The notes under the pieces are model-generated. The model ran no database searches. It worked only from the letters and a program-made list of their open reading frames with translations, and had not been told where the DNA came from. Below, piece after piece: positions 27,062 through 36,723 of a DNA stretch of 64,000 nt; positions within the stretch are counted from its first letter, which is position 1, and each line of letters begins with the position of its first letter. The stretch spans positions 35,739 through 99,738 of the forward strand of contig NZ_SJPM01000017.1 in NCBI RefSeq assembly GCF_007859915.1, read 5' to 3'. The position numbers were made by a program, and so were the translations under genes. This DNA comes from Neorhodopirellula pilleata (GTDB taxonomy: Bacteria > Planctomycetota > Planctomycetia > Pirellulales > Pirellulaceae).

Positions 27062-28279
27062 TCATGCGGCTTCACGGAAATGCGTCGATGCATCGAGGGC
27101 ACCGATCATGACCGGCAGCAGCGAGGTCACCAAATGCGGCGCATCGGCGACCGCGATGTCGTCGGGGACCTGTTGTCCGTTGGTAACGTAGCTCAACGGT
27201 GTCGCACGATGACGATCATTGGCCGTGAGTGCCGACAGGACCCCAGCGGTATGCGGCGTTTCATCGAGCTTGGTCAAGATTACCGAAGTCGCACCGACGG
27301 GCTGAAATCCGCGAATCGTTGTCCGAATGTTGTCGCTCGAACTCGTCGCACTGAGCACCAAGTGTGTTTCATCGGGTCGGGCGGCGCGGAGGTACTCCGA
27401 CAGCTGGTCGATCCTCGCGTCGCTCCGTGGACTGCGTCCGGCGGTATCGATCAAAACCAAATCGACATCGCCGAGTGAATCGAGTGCCGATTGCATCTGC
27501 TCGGGTTTCTCGACCACCGCCATCGGCAAATCCATGATCTCGGCGTAGGCTTTGAGTTGCTGGACCGCGGCGATGCGATAGGTGTCGATCGTCAATAGGC
27601 CCACCCGACGTCGGGCTTCGATTCGAAATCCGGCGGCGAGTTTGGCGACCGTCGTCGTTTTACCGACACCAGTCGGTCCGACCAATGCGACGACGTGTCG
27701 GTCACCGGGTTGAGTCCGGATCGGCCCCGCTAAATTCAGTTCTCGGGCGACGGCGCGTTGCAAATGCTCAAGCCGCTGAGCCGGTTCCATCGATTCGAGA
27801 TCGTGCCCGTGTAAGTTTGCGGCGAAACTGGACGCCGACGCGAGCCAGCGCCGGATGACTTTTTCGTCAACGCCGGCTTGCCGCAGCGGCGTGACCAAAG
27901 GGTTGATTTCCAACGGGTCGATCGCGTCTGCCGATGCACCGAGGTTTCCCGAGACAACCGCCCTGCCCTGCCCCGATTGGAAGTCCAACAATCCATATCG
28001 GTCGCCCGCGTGAGCAAGGTTGCCCGAACCCAACGAGCGGAAATCGTGCGGGCGGCTTTCGTGAGCCGTTTCATGAGGCGGCCGAACAACGGTCTTGGAC
28101 GCATCGGTCGGATTGCGAAATCCGGCGGTAACCTCGACCTGGGTTCGTCCGAGCCAACCGAACCACCCGTCGCGGACCTGACGCGTGTGCAACACCGAAG
28201 CATCCGGTCCCATTTGTTCCCGGATGTCAGCGAGGGCGGCTTGCAGATTAGCTGCTTTAAACGTTCGGATGGACATCAA
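27062..28279 (-). CDS. flhF: Flagellar biosynthesis GTPase FlhF
   Basis: 405 aa SRP-type GTPase. The N-terminal part starts MSIRTFKAANLQAALADIREQMGPDA, the typical FlhF beginning. The NG domain has VALVGPTGVGKTTTVAKLAA (P-loop), DTYRIAAVQQL, DLVLIDTAGRSPRSD and LTKLDE. FlhF sets the place and number of polar flagella. It overlaps flhA by 4 nt. The linker around residue 105 (QSGQGRAVVSG) is encoded by one copy of the recurring GGGGCAGGGCAGGGC motif. Confidence 0.95.
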   Translation of the reverse strand: MMSIRTFKAANLQAALADIREQMGPDASVLHTRQVRDGWFGWLGRTQVEVTAGFRNPTDASKTVVRPPHETAHESRPHDFRSLGSGNLAHAGDRYGLLDFQSGQGRAVVSGNLGASADAIDPLEINPLVTPLRQAGVDEKVIRRWLASASSFAANLHGHDLESMEPAQRLEHLQRAVARELNLAGPIRTQPGDRHVVALVGPTGVGKTTTVAKLAAGFRIEARRRVGLLTIDTYRIAAVQQLKAYAEIMDLPMAVVEKPEQMQSALDSLGDVDLVLIDTAGRSPRSDARIDQLSEYLRAARPDETHLVLSATSSSDNIRTTIRGFQPVGATSVILTKLDETPHTAGVLSALTANDRHRATPLSYVTNGQQVPDDIAVADAPHLVTSLLPVMIGALDASTHFREAA

Positions 28280-30342
28280 TCACTCACCACGCCGTGGGAC
28301 TGGATCTTCGTATCCTGTGTAATCTCGTTGTAGGACAACACACGCACGCGGGGCATCGAGGAAGCGAGGATTTGGCGAAGCCCCGGACGGATCCGCGGAC
28401 TGACCAAAACAACCGGGTGATGTCCCAGCGTGATTAACTTCTTAACACCGGCGGAGATTTTTTCGCAAGTCGAGTCCACCGCCTGTGGGCTCATTCGAAC
28501 GAAAAGTCCACGCTCGGTATGTTCGATACCCGCCGCGATGCGATCTTCCATCGCCGGGTCCAGCGCGATCACGTGTAATTGACCGTATTCATCGCGGTAA
28601 CGTGTGCTGATCGTTCGTGCCAAGCGATGACGAACATATTCGCTCAAGAACACCGGGTCTTTGGTCTTGCCCGCATGATCGCCTAGCGTTTCCAAGATGA
28701 TCGATAGTTGCCGGATCGGCACGTCTTCACGCAACAGCATCTGCAACACCTGCTGCACTTCGCTGATCTTCATCAACGATGGGATCAGTTCATCGACGAC
28801 GGCCGGCGCGGCTTCCTTGAGTTCGTCGACGAGGTGTTTGGTCGCGTCCCGAGTCAACAGCTCATCGGCGTGTCGTCGAGCAAGTTCTTGCAAATGGGTG
28901 GCCAACACCGCGCCGGGTTCGACTGTCGTGTAACCATAAATCGCGGCTTGTTCACGGCGGATCGGATCGATCCAGACGGCCGGCTCGCCGAACGTCGGGT
29001 CGCGTGTCGGCTCGCCTTCGATCACGCCGGTCGTGTGTCCGCTGTCAATCGCCAGCAAGCGATCCGGCAGGACCCGCTGGGTCGCCAAGGGATTGCCGGC
29101 AATTCGGATCTCGTACTGATTGTCTTCCAAGCTCATATCGTCGCGGATGCGAACCTTGGGCAACAAGATACCGATATCACCGGCCATCGAGTTGCGAACA
29201 CCCGTAATCCGCTGCATCAAATCACCGCCACGAGCCGGATCGGCCAACGACAACAGGCCCAGCCCGATGGCCAATTCCATCGGGTCGACGGCGAGGAAGT
29301 CTTCGACACGTTTGTCCGGTGGTGCCGCCGCGGCCGCCGCCTGAGCGTCTTCGGCGTCTTGTTCGGTCTGAGCTTCCTGGGATCGCGACCGTTTCAGTAC
29401 GACCGCCAGACCGAGGCACCCTGCCCCGAGCGTCGCCATTGGAACGGTCGGTAAGTTGGTCAAAATCAACAAGGACAAGAAACCACCCGCCACCGCGAGG
29501 GCTTTCGGATTGCTGAAAAGTTGCTGCATGAACTGTTCAGGCAGATTGGCTTTGCGAGCACTTCGCGTGACCAGCAAACCAGCCGCGAGCGATATCAACA
29601 GCGCCGGCACCTGGCTGACCAAACCATCACCGATCGTGAGTTTCGTAAATAGCTCGGCGGCATCACTGACCGTCATCCCGTATCGCATCACGCCGATGTA
29701 CAAACCGCCTGCCACGTTGACGATCGTGATCACGATCCCGGCGATCGCATCCCCGCGGACGAACTTACTCGCACCGTCCATCGCTCCGTAAAAGTCGGCT
29801 TGGTTGGCGATGTCTTCACGACGCTGTTGGGCTTCCTTCTCGTCGATGATGCCCGCGTTCAAATCGGCATCGATCGCCATTTGTTTGCCCGGCATCCCGT
29901 CCAACGCGAAACGGGCGGCGACTTCACTGATCCGCGTCGCACCTTTGGTGATCACGATGAACTGAATCAACACGATGATCACAAAGATAATGATTCCGAT
30001 CTCGATCCGGTCTCCGGCGACGAATTCGCCGAACCCTTGGATCACGCCACCCACCGCCGCGCTATCGCCGTTCTCGGTGCTGGTCAAAATCAACCGCGTG
30101 GTGGCCACGTTGAGCACCAAACGGGCCAACGTCGTTGCCAACAACAACGACGGGAAAATACTGAACTCAAGCGGTGTGGTGACGTAGACGGTCGTCAACA
30201 GAACGATCACGCCGACGGTGATGTTCGTTGCCAGCAGCAAGTCCATCAGGAACGGCGGCAACGGCACCAAGATGACCACGAGGCAGCCGATGATGCCCAT
30301 CGGCAGCACCAGATCTCGATAACGCATCACCCAATGCATCAA
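28276..30342 (-). CDS. flhA: Flagellar export apparatus protein FlhA
   Basis: 688 aa, standard length. Seven to eight N-terminal membrane helices include the FHIPEP-type conserved cytoplasmic loop (RISEVAARFALDGMPGKQMAIDADLNAGIIDEKEAQ). The C-terminal cytoplasmic domain (about 345-688) has DVPIRQLSIILETLGDHAG. FlhA is the export-gate ring protein of flagellar type III secretion. It is the first gene of the flhA-flhF-fliA set; flhB and other export genes are outside the window. Confidence 0.97.
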   Translation of the reverse strand: MMHWVMRYRDLVLPMGIIGCLVVILVPLPPFLMDLLLATNITVGVIVLLTTVYVTTPLEFSIFPSLLLATTLARLVLNVATTRLILTSTENGDSAAVGGVIQGFGEFVAGDRIEIGIIIFVIIVLIQFIVITKGATRISEVAARFALDGMPGKQMAIDADLNAGIIDEKEAQQRREDIANQADFYGAMDGASKFVRGDAIAGIVITIVNVAGGLYIGVMRYGMTVSDAAELFTKLTIGDGLVSQVPALLISLAAGLLVTRSARKANLPEQFMQQLFSNPKALAVAGGFLSLLILTNLPTVPMATLGAGCLGLAVVLKRSRSQEAQTEQDAEDAQAAAAAAPPDKRVEDFLAVDPMELAIGLGLLSLADPARGGDLMQRITGVRNSMAGDIGILLPKVRIRDDMSLEDNQYEIRIAGNPLATQRVLPDRLLAIDSGHTTGVIEGEPTRDPTFGEPAVWIDPIRREQAAIYGYTTVEPGAVLATHLQELARRHADELLTRDATKHLVDELKEAAPAVVDELIPSLMKISEVQQVLQMLLREDVPIRQLSIILETLGDHAGKTKDPVFLSEYVRHRLARTISTRYRDEYGQLHVIALDPAMEDRIAAGIEHTERGLFVRMSPQAVDSTCEKISAGVKKLITLGHHPVVLVSPRIRPGLRQILASSMPRVRVLSYNEITQDTKIQSHGVVSD

Positions 30343-30478
30343 TGGTCTTTCTTTCCTAAAAATGTCCGATTTGTCTCAAGTCGGACACTAGCAAGGAAAT
30401 CATTCCCAAGTCCAGATCGTTTCCAACCACCCTGCCCTACCCCGCGTCCAAACCCTCATTTCAAGGTTCCAGTTGCTT

Positions 30479-30512
30479 GCCGGGTCTCCGCTATTGGTGC
30501 GACTCAGCCTAC
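30479..30512 (+). repeat. Single arm of the GTAGGCTGGGT family (reverse orientation)
   Basis: GCCGGGTCTCCGCTATT...CTCAGCCTAC matches the left arm of the arrays at 18358 and 23658 with a few changes. No opposed arm is adjacent. Confidence 0.75.
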
Positions 30513-31060
30513 CGGAAACCTTGGCGGTTGGGAGCATCCGCTGAATCCTTCAATCGCTCCACTGCCCGTCGCGGACGGCTAGGTTCTTAAAAGTCGCCAG
30601 CACTGAAACCTCGAAGGCTTTGGTTTTGCTAATTCTGGCGGCGTTTGCGATGAGAAAAGTGCATGCCTCATCCACGATCGGCCCGTTGGGCCAATGAGCT
30701 GAAGCAAATAAAAATCCTCGCCCCAAACAGGACGCGACATACCGGCGCGAGATCGATCTCGTCTATACGTAGCTTCAAAGAGGCGGAGTCCACATATCGC
30801 TGGGTAATCCATATATCGCTGGGTAAGAGGACTCGACGCCGGGAGCAACGTCGGTGCGGTCGCTCGAAATACTGGGCTGCCGAAGTGGTATGTCGCGAAG
30901 ATACGCCATCATGTTTTCTTCGATAGGCGTCTCCTTCCTTCAATCGATGTTCCGACAAAGATGGTGCTTCGAAGTTTCGATCAACTTCCTATGACGCTAC
31001 TCACCATTCGCAAATCATGGCTTTACATCGGTCGTTACGATTCAAGCGGTTGGTCGATAA

Positions 31061-31152
31061 CGCGGAGCACGCCGAGGCGCAGAGATTCGCAAATTCAGGT
31101 CCGATGCCAGCGACTTCTCGCGGCGGCCCTCTGCGTCTTGGCGAACTCTGCG
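31061..31152. repeat. Inverted repeat of the CGCGGAG..CGCAGAG / CTCTGCG type
   Basis: Arms 31061-31084 and 31129-31152 are near reverse complements (GCCGAGGCGCAGAG against CTCTGCGTCTTGGC) around a 44-bp loop. This resembles a widespread intergenic hairpin type rich in CTCTGCG words. Confidence 0.7.
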
Positions 31153-31305
31153 TTTCTATTTCAAGCACGCGAAACTCGGCGAGTTTCGAACTCCCGTACA
31201 ACTTGGCGAAGAATCGATGCCGCGTTAAGTTTGTTTTGCGATATCGCACGCTTACCCATCAAAGCTCGGACCTGCGTACATTCTCAAACCTGAAGCTTCA
31301 TCGTT

Positions 31306-32664
31306 ATGTCCACCCCCATTGTGATTCGCTGTCGTCAATGCCAACAACGCATGAAAGTAGTTCCGCTGGCGACTCCTTCGCAGGTCAAATGTGTATCTTG
31401 CGGGGCGATGCTTCGACTCTCCGGGACCGGTTCGACTTCGCAGCAAACCGGCCAACCATCGGCGGTGCATCGAGCCAACCCCGGCACGAAACCTTCCGGC
31501 TCGTCAGGCGTCGCACCGGCCCACTCCCGAGCGAGCAAATCCCAAACGCCAACAGCAGGCTCCACATGGCAAGGCCCGCGATTGCCGGGTCCAGTTTCGA
31601 ACGGGCCGTCAGTTTACCGTTCCGCCCCGGGTGCCCAGGCGAATTCATCGAAATCCAAAAACGGAATTCCTGTTTGGGTTTGGGTCATCGTCGGCGTGAC
31701 GCTTCTATTGCCTATCCTGTGCTGCGGTTTGCCGGCCATGTTTTTGAAGATGCGGATCGACGGGGGCAAGCCTGTTCCGATTGCCGTGACGCTTAAGGCG
31801 GCCATGCCGCCAGGCCAGTTTCCGCCACTCGGTTCTCCCGAACGCACTTTTGACTCGGGAGTGAAATCCTACTTCGTGCATGTTTCGGGCAATCCGGTCA
31901 TCCCGGGACAACAGATGCGGATGCGGGTTTTCGTGCCTGCGGGTGAGCACGCCGATCGTTCGCTTCCATGTGTTTTGATCGCACCGGCGGGCACGCCGAT
32001 GCTTCACGGGGTCGACCTGCAACCCCACGATGGCTACACCGACGAAACACTACCCTACGCCGAAGCTGGCTTTGTCGTCGTTCAGTATTCGCTCGACGGC
32101 GGCTTGGCCACGGGGGCTGAGATGGCCGACGAAAACGAAATGACAGGCTTGATCGGCAAGGCCTACCCCACATTCAAGGCGTCCGGGGCAGGAGTCGTCA
32201 ACGGCCGCAATGCGTTGGAGTTTGCCACCAAAAGTCTGAATATGGTTGATCCCGATCGCATCAGTTGCGTCGGCCATAGTTCGGCAGGGGCACTCGCGTT
32301 GCTGCTTGCCGCCCACGAACCTCGTATCTATCGCTGTGTCGCTTTTGCCGCCGCGTATGATCTGGAGTCAAGAATGGGCGACATGACATCCAACATCGTC
32401 ATGAAAACCATCTTTCCAGGGATCGATGGATTTATCAGGGAGACATCACCGAGCAATCACGTCGCCACGATCGATTGTCCCGTTTTGGTCTTCCACGCTC
32501 GTGATGACAGCAACGTGCCGATTGCGGACGCCGAAGCATTTGTGGCGAAGTTAAAGCTCGCCAACAAAGCCGTGACTTACGAAACCACACCTAATGGCGA
32601 TCATTATCAATCAATGATCGATCCTGGGATCGCCACCGCGATCACATGGCTAAAAGCAGACTAA
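31306..32664 (+). CDS. Zinc-ribbon, membrane-anchored alpha/beta hydrolase
   Basis: 452 aa. The N-terminal zinc ribbon has CRQCQQRM and CVSCGAML, then a Ser/Pro-rich linker (about 40-125), one membrane segment (VWVWVIVGVTLLLPILCCGLPAMF) and a dienelactone-hydrolase/prolyl-oligopeptidase-like domain. Nucleophile elbow is GHSSAG; acid is probably in HARDDSNVPIAD and His in NGDHYQ. The hydrolase domain is expected outside the cytoplasmic membrane. Substrate unknown. The ribbon-anchor layout matches the protein at 16877. Confidence 0.8.
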   Translation: MSTPIVIRCRQCQQRMKVVPLATPSQVKCVSCGAMLRLSGTGSTSQQTGQPSAVHRANPGTKPSGSSGVAPAHSRASKSQTPTAGSTWQGPRLPGPVSNGPSVYRSAPGAQANSSKSKNGIPVWVWVIVGVTLLLPILCCGLPAMFLKMRIDGGKPVPIAVTLKAAMPPGQFPPLGSPERTFDSGVKSYFVHVSGNPVIPGQQMRMRVFVPAGEHADRSLPCVLIAPAGTPMLHGVDLQPHDGYTDETLPYAEAGFVVVQYSLDGGLATGAEMADENEMTGLIGKAYPTFKASGAGVVNGRNALEFATKSLNMVDPDRISCVGHSSAGALALLLAAHEPRIYRCVAFAAAYDLESRMGDMTSNIVMKTIFPGIDGFIRETSPSNHVATIDCPVLVFHARDDSNVPIADAEAFVAKLKLANKAVTYETTPNGDHYQSMIDPGIATAITWLKAD

Positions 32665-32677
32665 GAGCCTATCCGAC

Positions 32678-33526
32678 TTAAGCCAAGACTTTCACGCCGG
32701 CGAACGCTTTGGCCAAACCCAGCGTTTTGATTTCGGCGTGGATGGCTTTGGGGTCGGAATGTTCCAACGTTTGCGCGACCTCGTCGGCGATCTGTTGGGC
32801 GAATCGGACGCGGGCCAATTCCATTTGGGCACGGACTTCGTCCGGCGTGACGGTCCGCCCGGCCATCGCAGCTACTCGACCTGCCCATAGCTCGACGGTT
32901 TCTTTCGGATAGGACGTCGCGACTTTCAGCGCGTCGTGAACCAGGTCTTCTTCGGGCGCGTCGTCGGCAACCAGTTCGTTGTTGGCGCGGCGTCCGTGAC
33001 GACAGGCGTGTTGGTAACGTTCGAGCGCACGCCATGCTCGTTGAAGGATTCCCTCACGCCAATACCCGATCCAGTCGGCCGATTCGAGCTGCGCGACCTC
33101 GACGCGTGGTGGGGCCGGCGGTTGGATCGGCTTGCCGTTGTGGGTGGCTCCGTTGGCGATGTCCTGTTTGACTTCGTCGAAACGAGCCTTCGCGGCCGAG
33201 CGAATGCCCCGCACCAAGAAATCTCGCAACTTTCCTTTGTCGTGACCGCTGAAGCCAGCTTTCACCAAATGCGCAACCAAGATCGCCAACGCCCGGTCCG
33301 CCTCTCGTTCGGCCCCGACCACATCGATCATCAACCGACGCATCGGGATGAGATAACGCAGCACGTAACCGGCGGCGCTGCCGGCCCCTGTCCAGGTTTG
33401 TTTGGAGCGAGCCAAGTGAACACTGCTCGACTTGATGGACCACGTAGCCGACGAACCGGTAAGGTCTCCGGAGGAGGCAGCGGTTGGACCCATTTTGTCC
33501 GTCGACGAGGTGGCGAGTTCACTCAT
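32678..33526 (-). CDS. Hypothetical protein, helical and charged
   Basis: 282 aa, not recognised. A Ser/Thr-rich first 40 residues precede a largely helical body. The segment HACRHGRRANNELVADDAPEEDLVH and the final 80 residues (PDEVRAQMELARVRFAQQIADEV) are rich in acidic and basic residues. No signal peptide, membrane helix or catalytic motif was seen. Neighbours (hydrolase and kinase) give no clear hint. The start at 33526 gives no obvious ribosome binding site; a later start is possible. Confidence 0.6.
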   Translation of the reverse strand: MSELATSSTDKMGPTAASSGDLTGSSATWSIKSSSVHLARSKQTWTGAGSAAGYVLRYLIPMRRLMIDVVGAEREADRALAILVAHLVKAGFSGHDKGKLRDFLVRGIRSAAKARFDEVKQDIANGATHNGKPIQPPAPPRVEVAQLESADWIGYWREGILQRAWRALERYQHACRHGRRANNELVADDAPEEDLVHDALKVATSYPKETVELWAGRVAAMAGRTVTPDEVRAQMELARVRFAQQIADEVAQTLEHSDPKAIHAEIKTLGLAKAFAGVKVLA

Positions 33527-33587
33527 ATGGCTATCATAACCCCAATAAGCCCGTTTGTGGCGAGCCTATCACGCCTTAGATTTTGAT

Positions 33588-35261
33588 TTATTTCGAGTTG
33601 ATGATTTTCAAACCGGCTTCGGTTTGGGTGACGAAACCTCCCGAAGGTGTCTGCAATTCGAATACCACTTGGTAATCGCCGGGATTTAACGCATTCGTCG
33701 GGAGCTGGATTGAGATCGGTGCGCCGTCAACCGAGCCGGGGGTGGGAATCAACTTGGCCCCCAGTTTTCTTGGAAATCCGAAGTTTTCATTGATCCGCTT
33801 GCCATCTTTTTCTACGTGATACTCGATTCGGGCTACGGTCGGGGCTCGTTGAAACAACGCCCGTGGGTCGGAATTGACCGAATCGGCTTGGTTGACGATG
33901 CGAACCTCAAAAACCGCATAGTCGCCTTGCTTGGTGGTCGCCGGTTTGCCCGCATTACCCAGCGTAAGTTTCAGCGGTTTCAAGGCGTCCGTCGTGATGT
34001 TGGTGCTCGCCGCCGGGGCATTCGATGGAGCCTTGGAAGCCGGCGGCCCCCCGCCACCGGTCGTGGCGGGCAATGCGGTCGACGTACCGAGGTTTCGATC
34101 CGTTACGGTTTGGGCGACGCGGCGCGGTTGCCACGCGAAGTAGGCGACGATCGCGATCAACGCCAAAAAGCCGGTCGTGATCGCTAAGTATTTCAAAAAA
34201 TTCGAACCCTCTTCATCCAACGTCAACTCGTCATCCGATTCGGCATCGTCGGCGTCGGGGGCCTCCACAGCGATGGGCGTCGGTACTCCCTTCCTCGAAC
34301 CTGATTTTGAGGCCGACTTCGTCCGCGACGCTTTTCCTGAATCGGATGTGCCGAGATCGATCTCAAGCTGTTTCTGTTGTCCATGTTCGATCTCGTGGGC
34401 GACTTCGACGAGCTGCTCGTACAACCGCGTCGCCGTCGGCGGACGTTGCCCGGGATCCTTGATCAGCAATTGCGTAATCAATCTCGCCAGCGGCTCCGGC
34501 ACGTTGACATCCACCTCGCTCAACGGCACAGGCTCTTGCGTGATGATCGTGACCAATTGCGAGGAAACATTACGGCCGAGCAGCGGCAACTTGCCCGCGC
34601 ACAGTTCGTACATGACCACTCCCAAGGCATACAGATCGGTGCGTTCATCGACCGGTTCGTTGCTCGCTTGCTCGGGGGCGAGATAGCCGAGCGAACCGAC
34701 GACGCTGCCGACGGCTGACAACTCGTCAACGCCCGTGCCCGCCAACGCCAAGCCAAAGTCCAATATCTTGATGCGTTCTTGAGGGGATTGCATCCACAGG
34801 TTAGCCGGTTTGATGTCGCGATGAACGATGCCCCGCTCATGCGCCGCGTCGAGACCGAGCGCCGTTTGTTTGGCGATCTCGATAATCTCTTGATAGCTGA
34901 ATTTTCGGCCGCCGGTGACGAGCTGCTCGAGCGTCGCCCCTTTGAGCAGTTCCATCGCCATGAAAGGTGTTTTCTTCTGCTGTCCGACTTCGAAGATCGT
35001 GGCCACGTTGTCGTGATATACAGCCGCCATCGATCGCGCCTCTTCGACGAATCGCTTGCGACTGTGAGGCGTCGCGGAAAACTTGCGATTCATGACCTTC
35101 AAGGCAACGGTCCGTTTGAGTCGCGTGTCTTCGGCTCGAAAAACTTGCCCCATTCCGCCGAGCCCGATCAGCTCGGTGACGCGGTATGGCCCCAAACGTC
35201 CCATTTCCCCTTCGCTTTGAGGTGGATCCAGAAAATCAATCGTATCCGACGTGGTGGCCAT
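33588..35261 (-). CDS. Transmembrane serine/threonine protein kinase
   Basis: 557 aa from ATG 35261 (MATTSDTIDFLDPPQSEGEMGRLGPYR); the open frame extends 63 codons upstream without kinase-like sequence. Full Hanks motifs: GLGGMGQVF, VALKVM, HRDIKPANLW, DFGLALAG, GYLAPEQ and DLYALGVVMYELCAG. A linker and one membrane segment (about 365-388, YLAITTGFLALIAIVAYFAW) follow, then an extracytoplasmic domain with an Ig-like C-terminal part (NPGDYQVVFELQTPSGGFVTQTEAGL). It is predicted active, in contrast with the kinase at 21871. Target unknown. Confidence 0.92.
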   Translation of the reverse strand: MATTSDTIDFLDPPQSEGEMGRLGPYRVTELIGLGGMGQVFRAEDTRLKRTVALKVMNRKFSATPHSRKRFVEEARSMAAVYHDNVATIFEVGQQKKTPFMAMELLKGATLEQLVTGGRKFSYQEIIEIAKQTALGLDAAHERGIVHRDIKPANLWMQSPQERIKILDFGLALAGTGVDELSAVGSVVGSLGYLAPEQASNEPVDERTDLYALGVVMYELCAGKLPLLGRNVSSQLVTIITQEPVPLSEVDVNVPEPLARLITQLLIKDPGQRPPTATRLYEQLVEVAHEIEHGQQKQLEIDLGTSDSGKASRTKSASKSGSRKGVPTPIAVEAPDADDAESDDELTLDEEGSNFLKYLAITTGFLALIAIVAYFAWQPRRVAQTVTDRNLGTSTALPATTGGGGPPASKAPSNAPAASTNITTDALKPLKLTLGNAGKPATTKQGDYAVFEVRIVNQADSVNSDPRALFQRAPTVARIEYHVEKDGKRINENFGFPRKLGAKLIPTPGSVDGAPISIQLPTNALNPGDYQVVFELQTPSGGFVTQTEAGLKIINSK

Positions 35262-35485
35262 GGGCGGGCGATGCAGAATGCGAAAAACGAAATGCCAACG
35301 CGGCAGATTAGACGCTCGCCATCCCAAAATCCAGTCTTTCAGACGACAAACAGGCTTTCGAGGATCATTTCCTCCCGACGCCAGCCTGGGACAATGGTCC
35401 CACTTTGGCAAATCCCGCCATTCTTGGTAGGCTTGCGACGCAGTGTCCAACCACCGTTATCGACGTGGTCGTCGAAGCCCCAAAG

Positions 35486-35507
35486 AACCGGAGCTAACGC
35501 CCGTCGG
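35486..35507 (-). repeat. CCGACGGGCGTTAGCTCCGGTT element
   Basis: On the minus strand this 22-bp word matches that at 51827-51848 on the plus strand with two changes (Y at two positions). Both lie in intergenic DNA and are followed by GCCG..CTAATT-type sequence. It is a small interspersed repeat of unknown use. Confidence 0.6.
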
Positions 35508-35616
35508 CTAATTCAATTAGCAGTCGGCTTCACCGGGAGAGGCCACACGAAAACGGCACAATCCAAAGTGACCCAAACAATCAATTCGCGATAGCCCACC
35601 CTGCCCTGCCTGTTTC

Positions 35617-35756
35617 TTCACTCTTCACTCTTCACTCTTCACTCTTCACTCTTCACTCTTCACTCTTCACTCTTCACTCTTCACTCTTCACTCTTCACTC
35701 TTCACTCTTCACTCTTCACTCTTCAATCTTCAATCTTCAATCTTCAATCTTCAATC
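35617..35756 (+). repeat. Heptanucleotide tandem repeat, 15 x TTCACTC + 5 x TTCAATC
   Basis: A perfect 140-bp microsatellite of twenty 7-bp units; the last five carry an A in place of C. It ends 4 bp before the ATG at 35761, so it occupies the whole region where a ribosome binding site would be. The unit length is not a multiple of three but the repeat is outside the coding frame. Copy-number change could alter expression. Confidence 0.97.
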
Positions 35757-35760
35757 TCCA

Positions 35761-36723
35761 ATGTCCCGTACACCGATCAATGAACTGACCGACGGCATGA
35801 CGCTCGGTCAATCGTTCCAGGCCGCCGACAAACAGCTCCGCGTCAATCGCCAAGGTGGGAAGTACATCCTACTGAAACTGTCCGATCGCACCGGTACGAT
35901 TGCGGCGATGATGTGGAACGCCGACGAAGCCGTCTTCGACCGGTTCGACCGCGGCGACTTCATTCATTGCCAAGGTCGTACCCAAGTCCACAACGGGGCC
36001 TTGCAGATCATCGTTACCGACATCGAACGAATGGACAGTGGTGAAGTTTCGGCGGATGATTTCGAAAGATTCGATGCCCAACAGGTCCAACGAAACGTCA
36101 CGCGTTTGAAAGAACTCCTGGCCACGGTTTCGCAACCGTGGCTCGGCCGACTCGCCGAAGCATACTTGAGCGATGAAGAATTTGTTGCCGGATTCAGCCA
36201 AGCGGCCGCGGCCGTTTCGAATCATCACGCGTTCCCGGGCGGCCTGCTCGAACACACCGTCAACATGATGGAGCTGGTTCGCTTGATCGCGCCCCGGTAC
36301 AGCGAGCTGGATACCGACTTGCTGATGATGGGGGCGTTCTTGCACGACCTCGGTAAGATCGACGAATTAAAATCGAGCGGCGAGATCAGCTACACCGATC
36401 GCGGCCAATTGATCGGACACATCGTGATCGGCATTCAACTACTCGGCACCAAGATCGACCAAGTCGAACAAATCACCGGCGAGGTTTTCCCCGCAACGCT
36501 GCGCTACCATCTTGAGCACTTGATCGTCAGCCATCACGGCGTTCTCGAATACGGCAGCCCCAAGATTCCGGTCACGCTCGAGGCCGTCGCATTGCACCAC
36601 ATCGATAACCTGGACGCCAAGCTCGCTTCGTATACTTCAATCATCGAACGCGATATCGCCGCCGATGGCAATTGGACCAACTACCATCCGGCGATCGGCC
36701 GGAAACTTTGGAAGAAGTCATGA
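35761..36723 (+). CDS. YhaM-like 3'-5' exoribonuclease (OB fold + HD domain)
   Basis: 320 aa. An N-terminal OB-fold (about 15-95; YILLKLSDRTGTIAAMMWNADE) is followed by an HD domain with HHAFPGGLLEHTVNMM and FLHDLGKIDEL, and HH..L (HHGVLEYGS) towards the end. YhaM/CBF1-like proteins are single-strand nucleic acid exonucleases. The gene is preceded by the heptamer repeat and overlaps queC by 4 nt (ATGA). Confidence 0.87.
   Translation: MSRTPINELTDGMTLGQSFQAADKQLRVNRQGGKYILLKLSDRTGTIAAMMWNADEAVFDRFDRGDFIHCQGRTQVHNGALQIIVTDIERMDSGEVSADDFERFDAQQVQRNVTRLKELLATVSQPWLGRLAEAYLSDEEFVAGFSQAAAAVSNHHAFPGGLLEHTVNMMELVRLIAPRYSELDTDLLMMGAFLHDLGKIDELKSSGEISYTDRGQLIGHIVIGIQLLGTKIDQVEQITGEVFPATLRYHLEHLIVSHHGVLEYGSPKIPVTLEAVALHHIDNLDAKLASYTSIIERDIAADGNWTNYHPAIGRKLWKKS

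Larger units (their letters stand above)
30343..31305. other. 963-bp region without a convincing gene
   Basis: Divergent gap between flhA and the zinc-ribbon hydrolase. It holds one CCCTGCCCTACCCC motif (about 30430), one GTAGGCTGGGT-family arm (30479-30512), a 17-bp direct duplication CATATATCGCTGGGTAA-like at about 30790-30825, and an inverted repeat at 31061-31152. Short overlapping ORFs on both strands have no recognisable domain and mostly read through these repeats. Confidence 0.6.

Noticed and set aside
30668..31293. Short ORFs on both strands before the zinc-ribbon hydrolase
   Set aside because: No domains, mutually overlapping, and partly made of the inverted repeat at 31061-31152.
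35617..35756. Heptamer repeat as part of a coding region
   Set aside because: It lies wholly before the ATG, and the gene's OB-fold starts right at that ATG; upstream frames are not protein-like.
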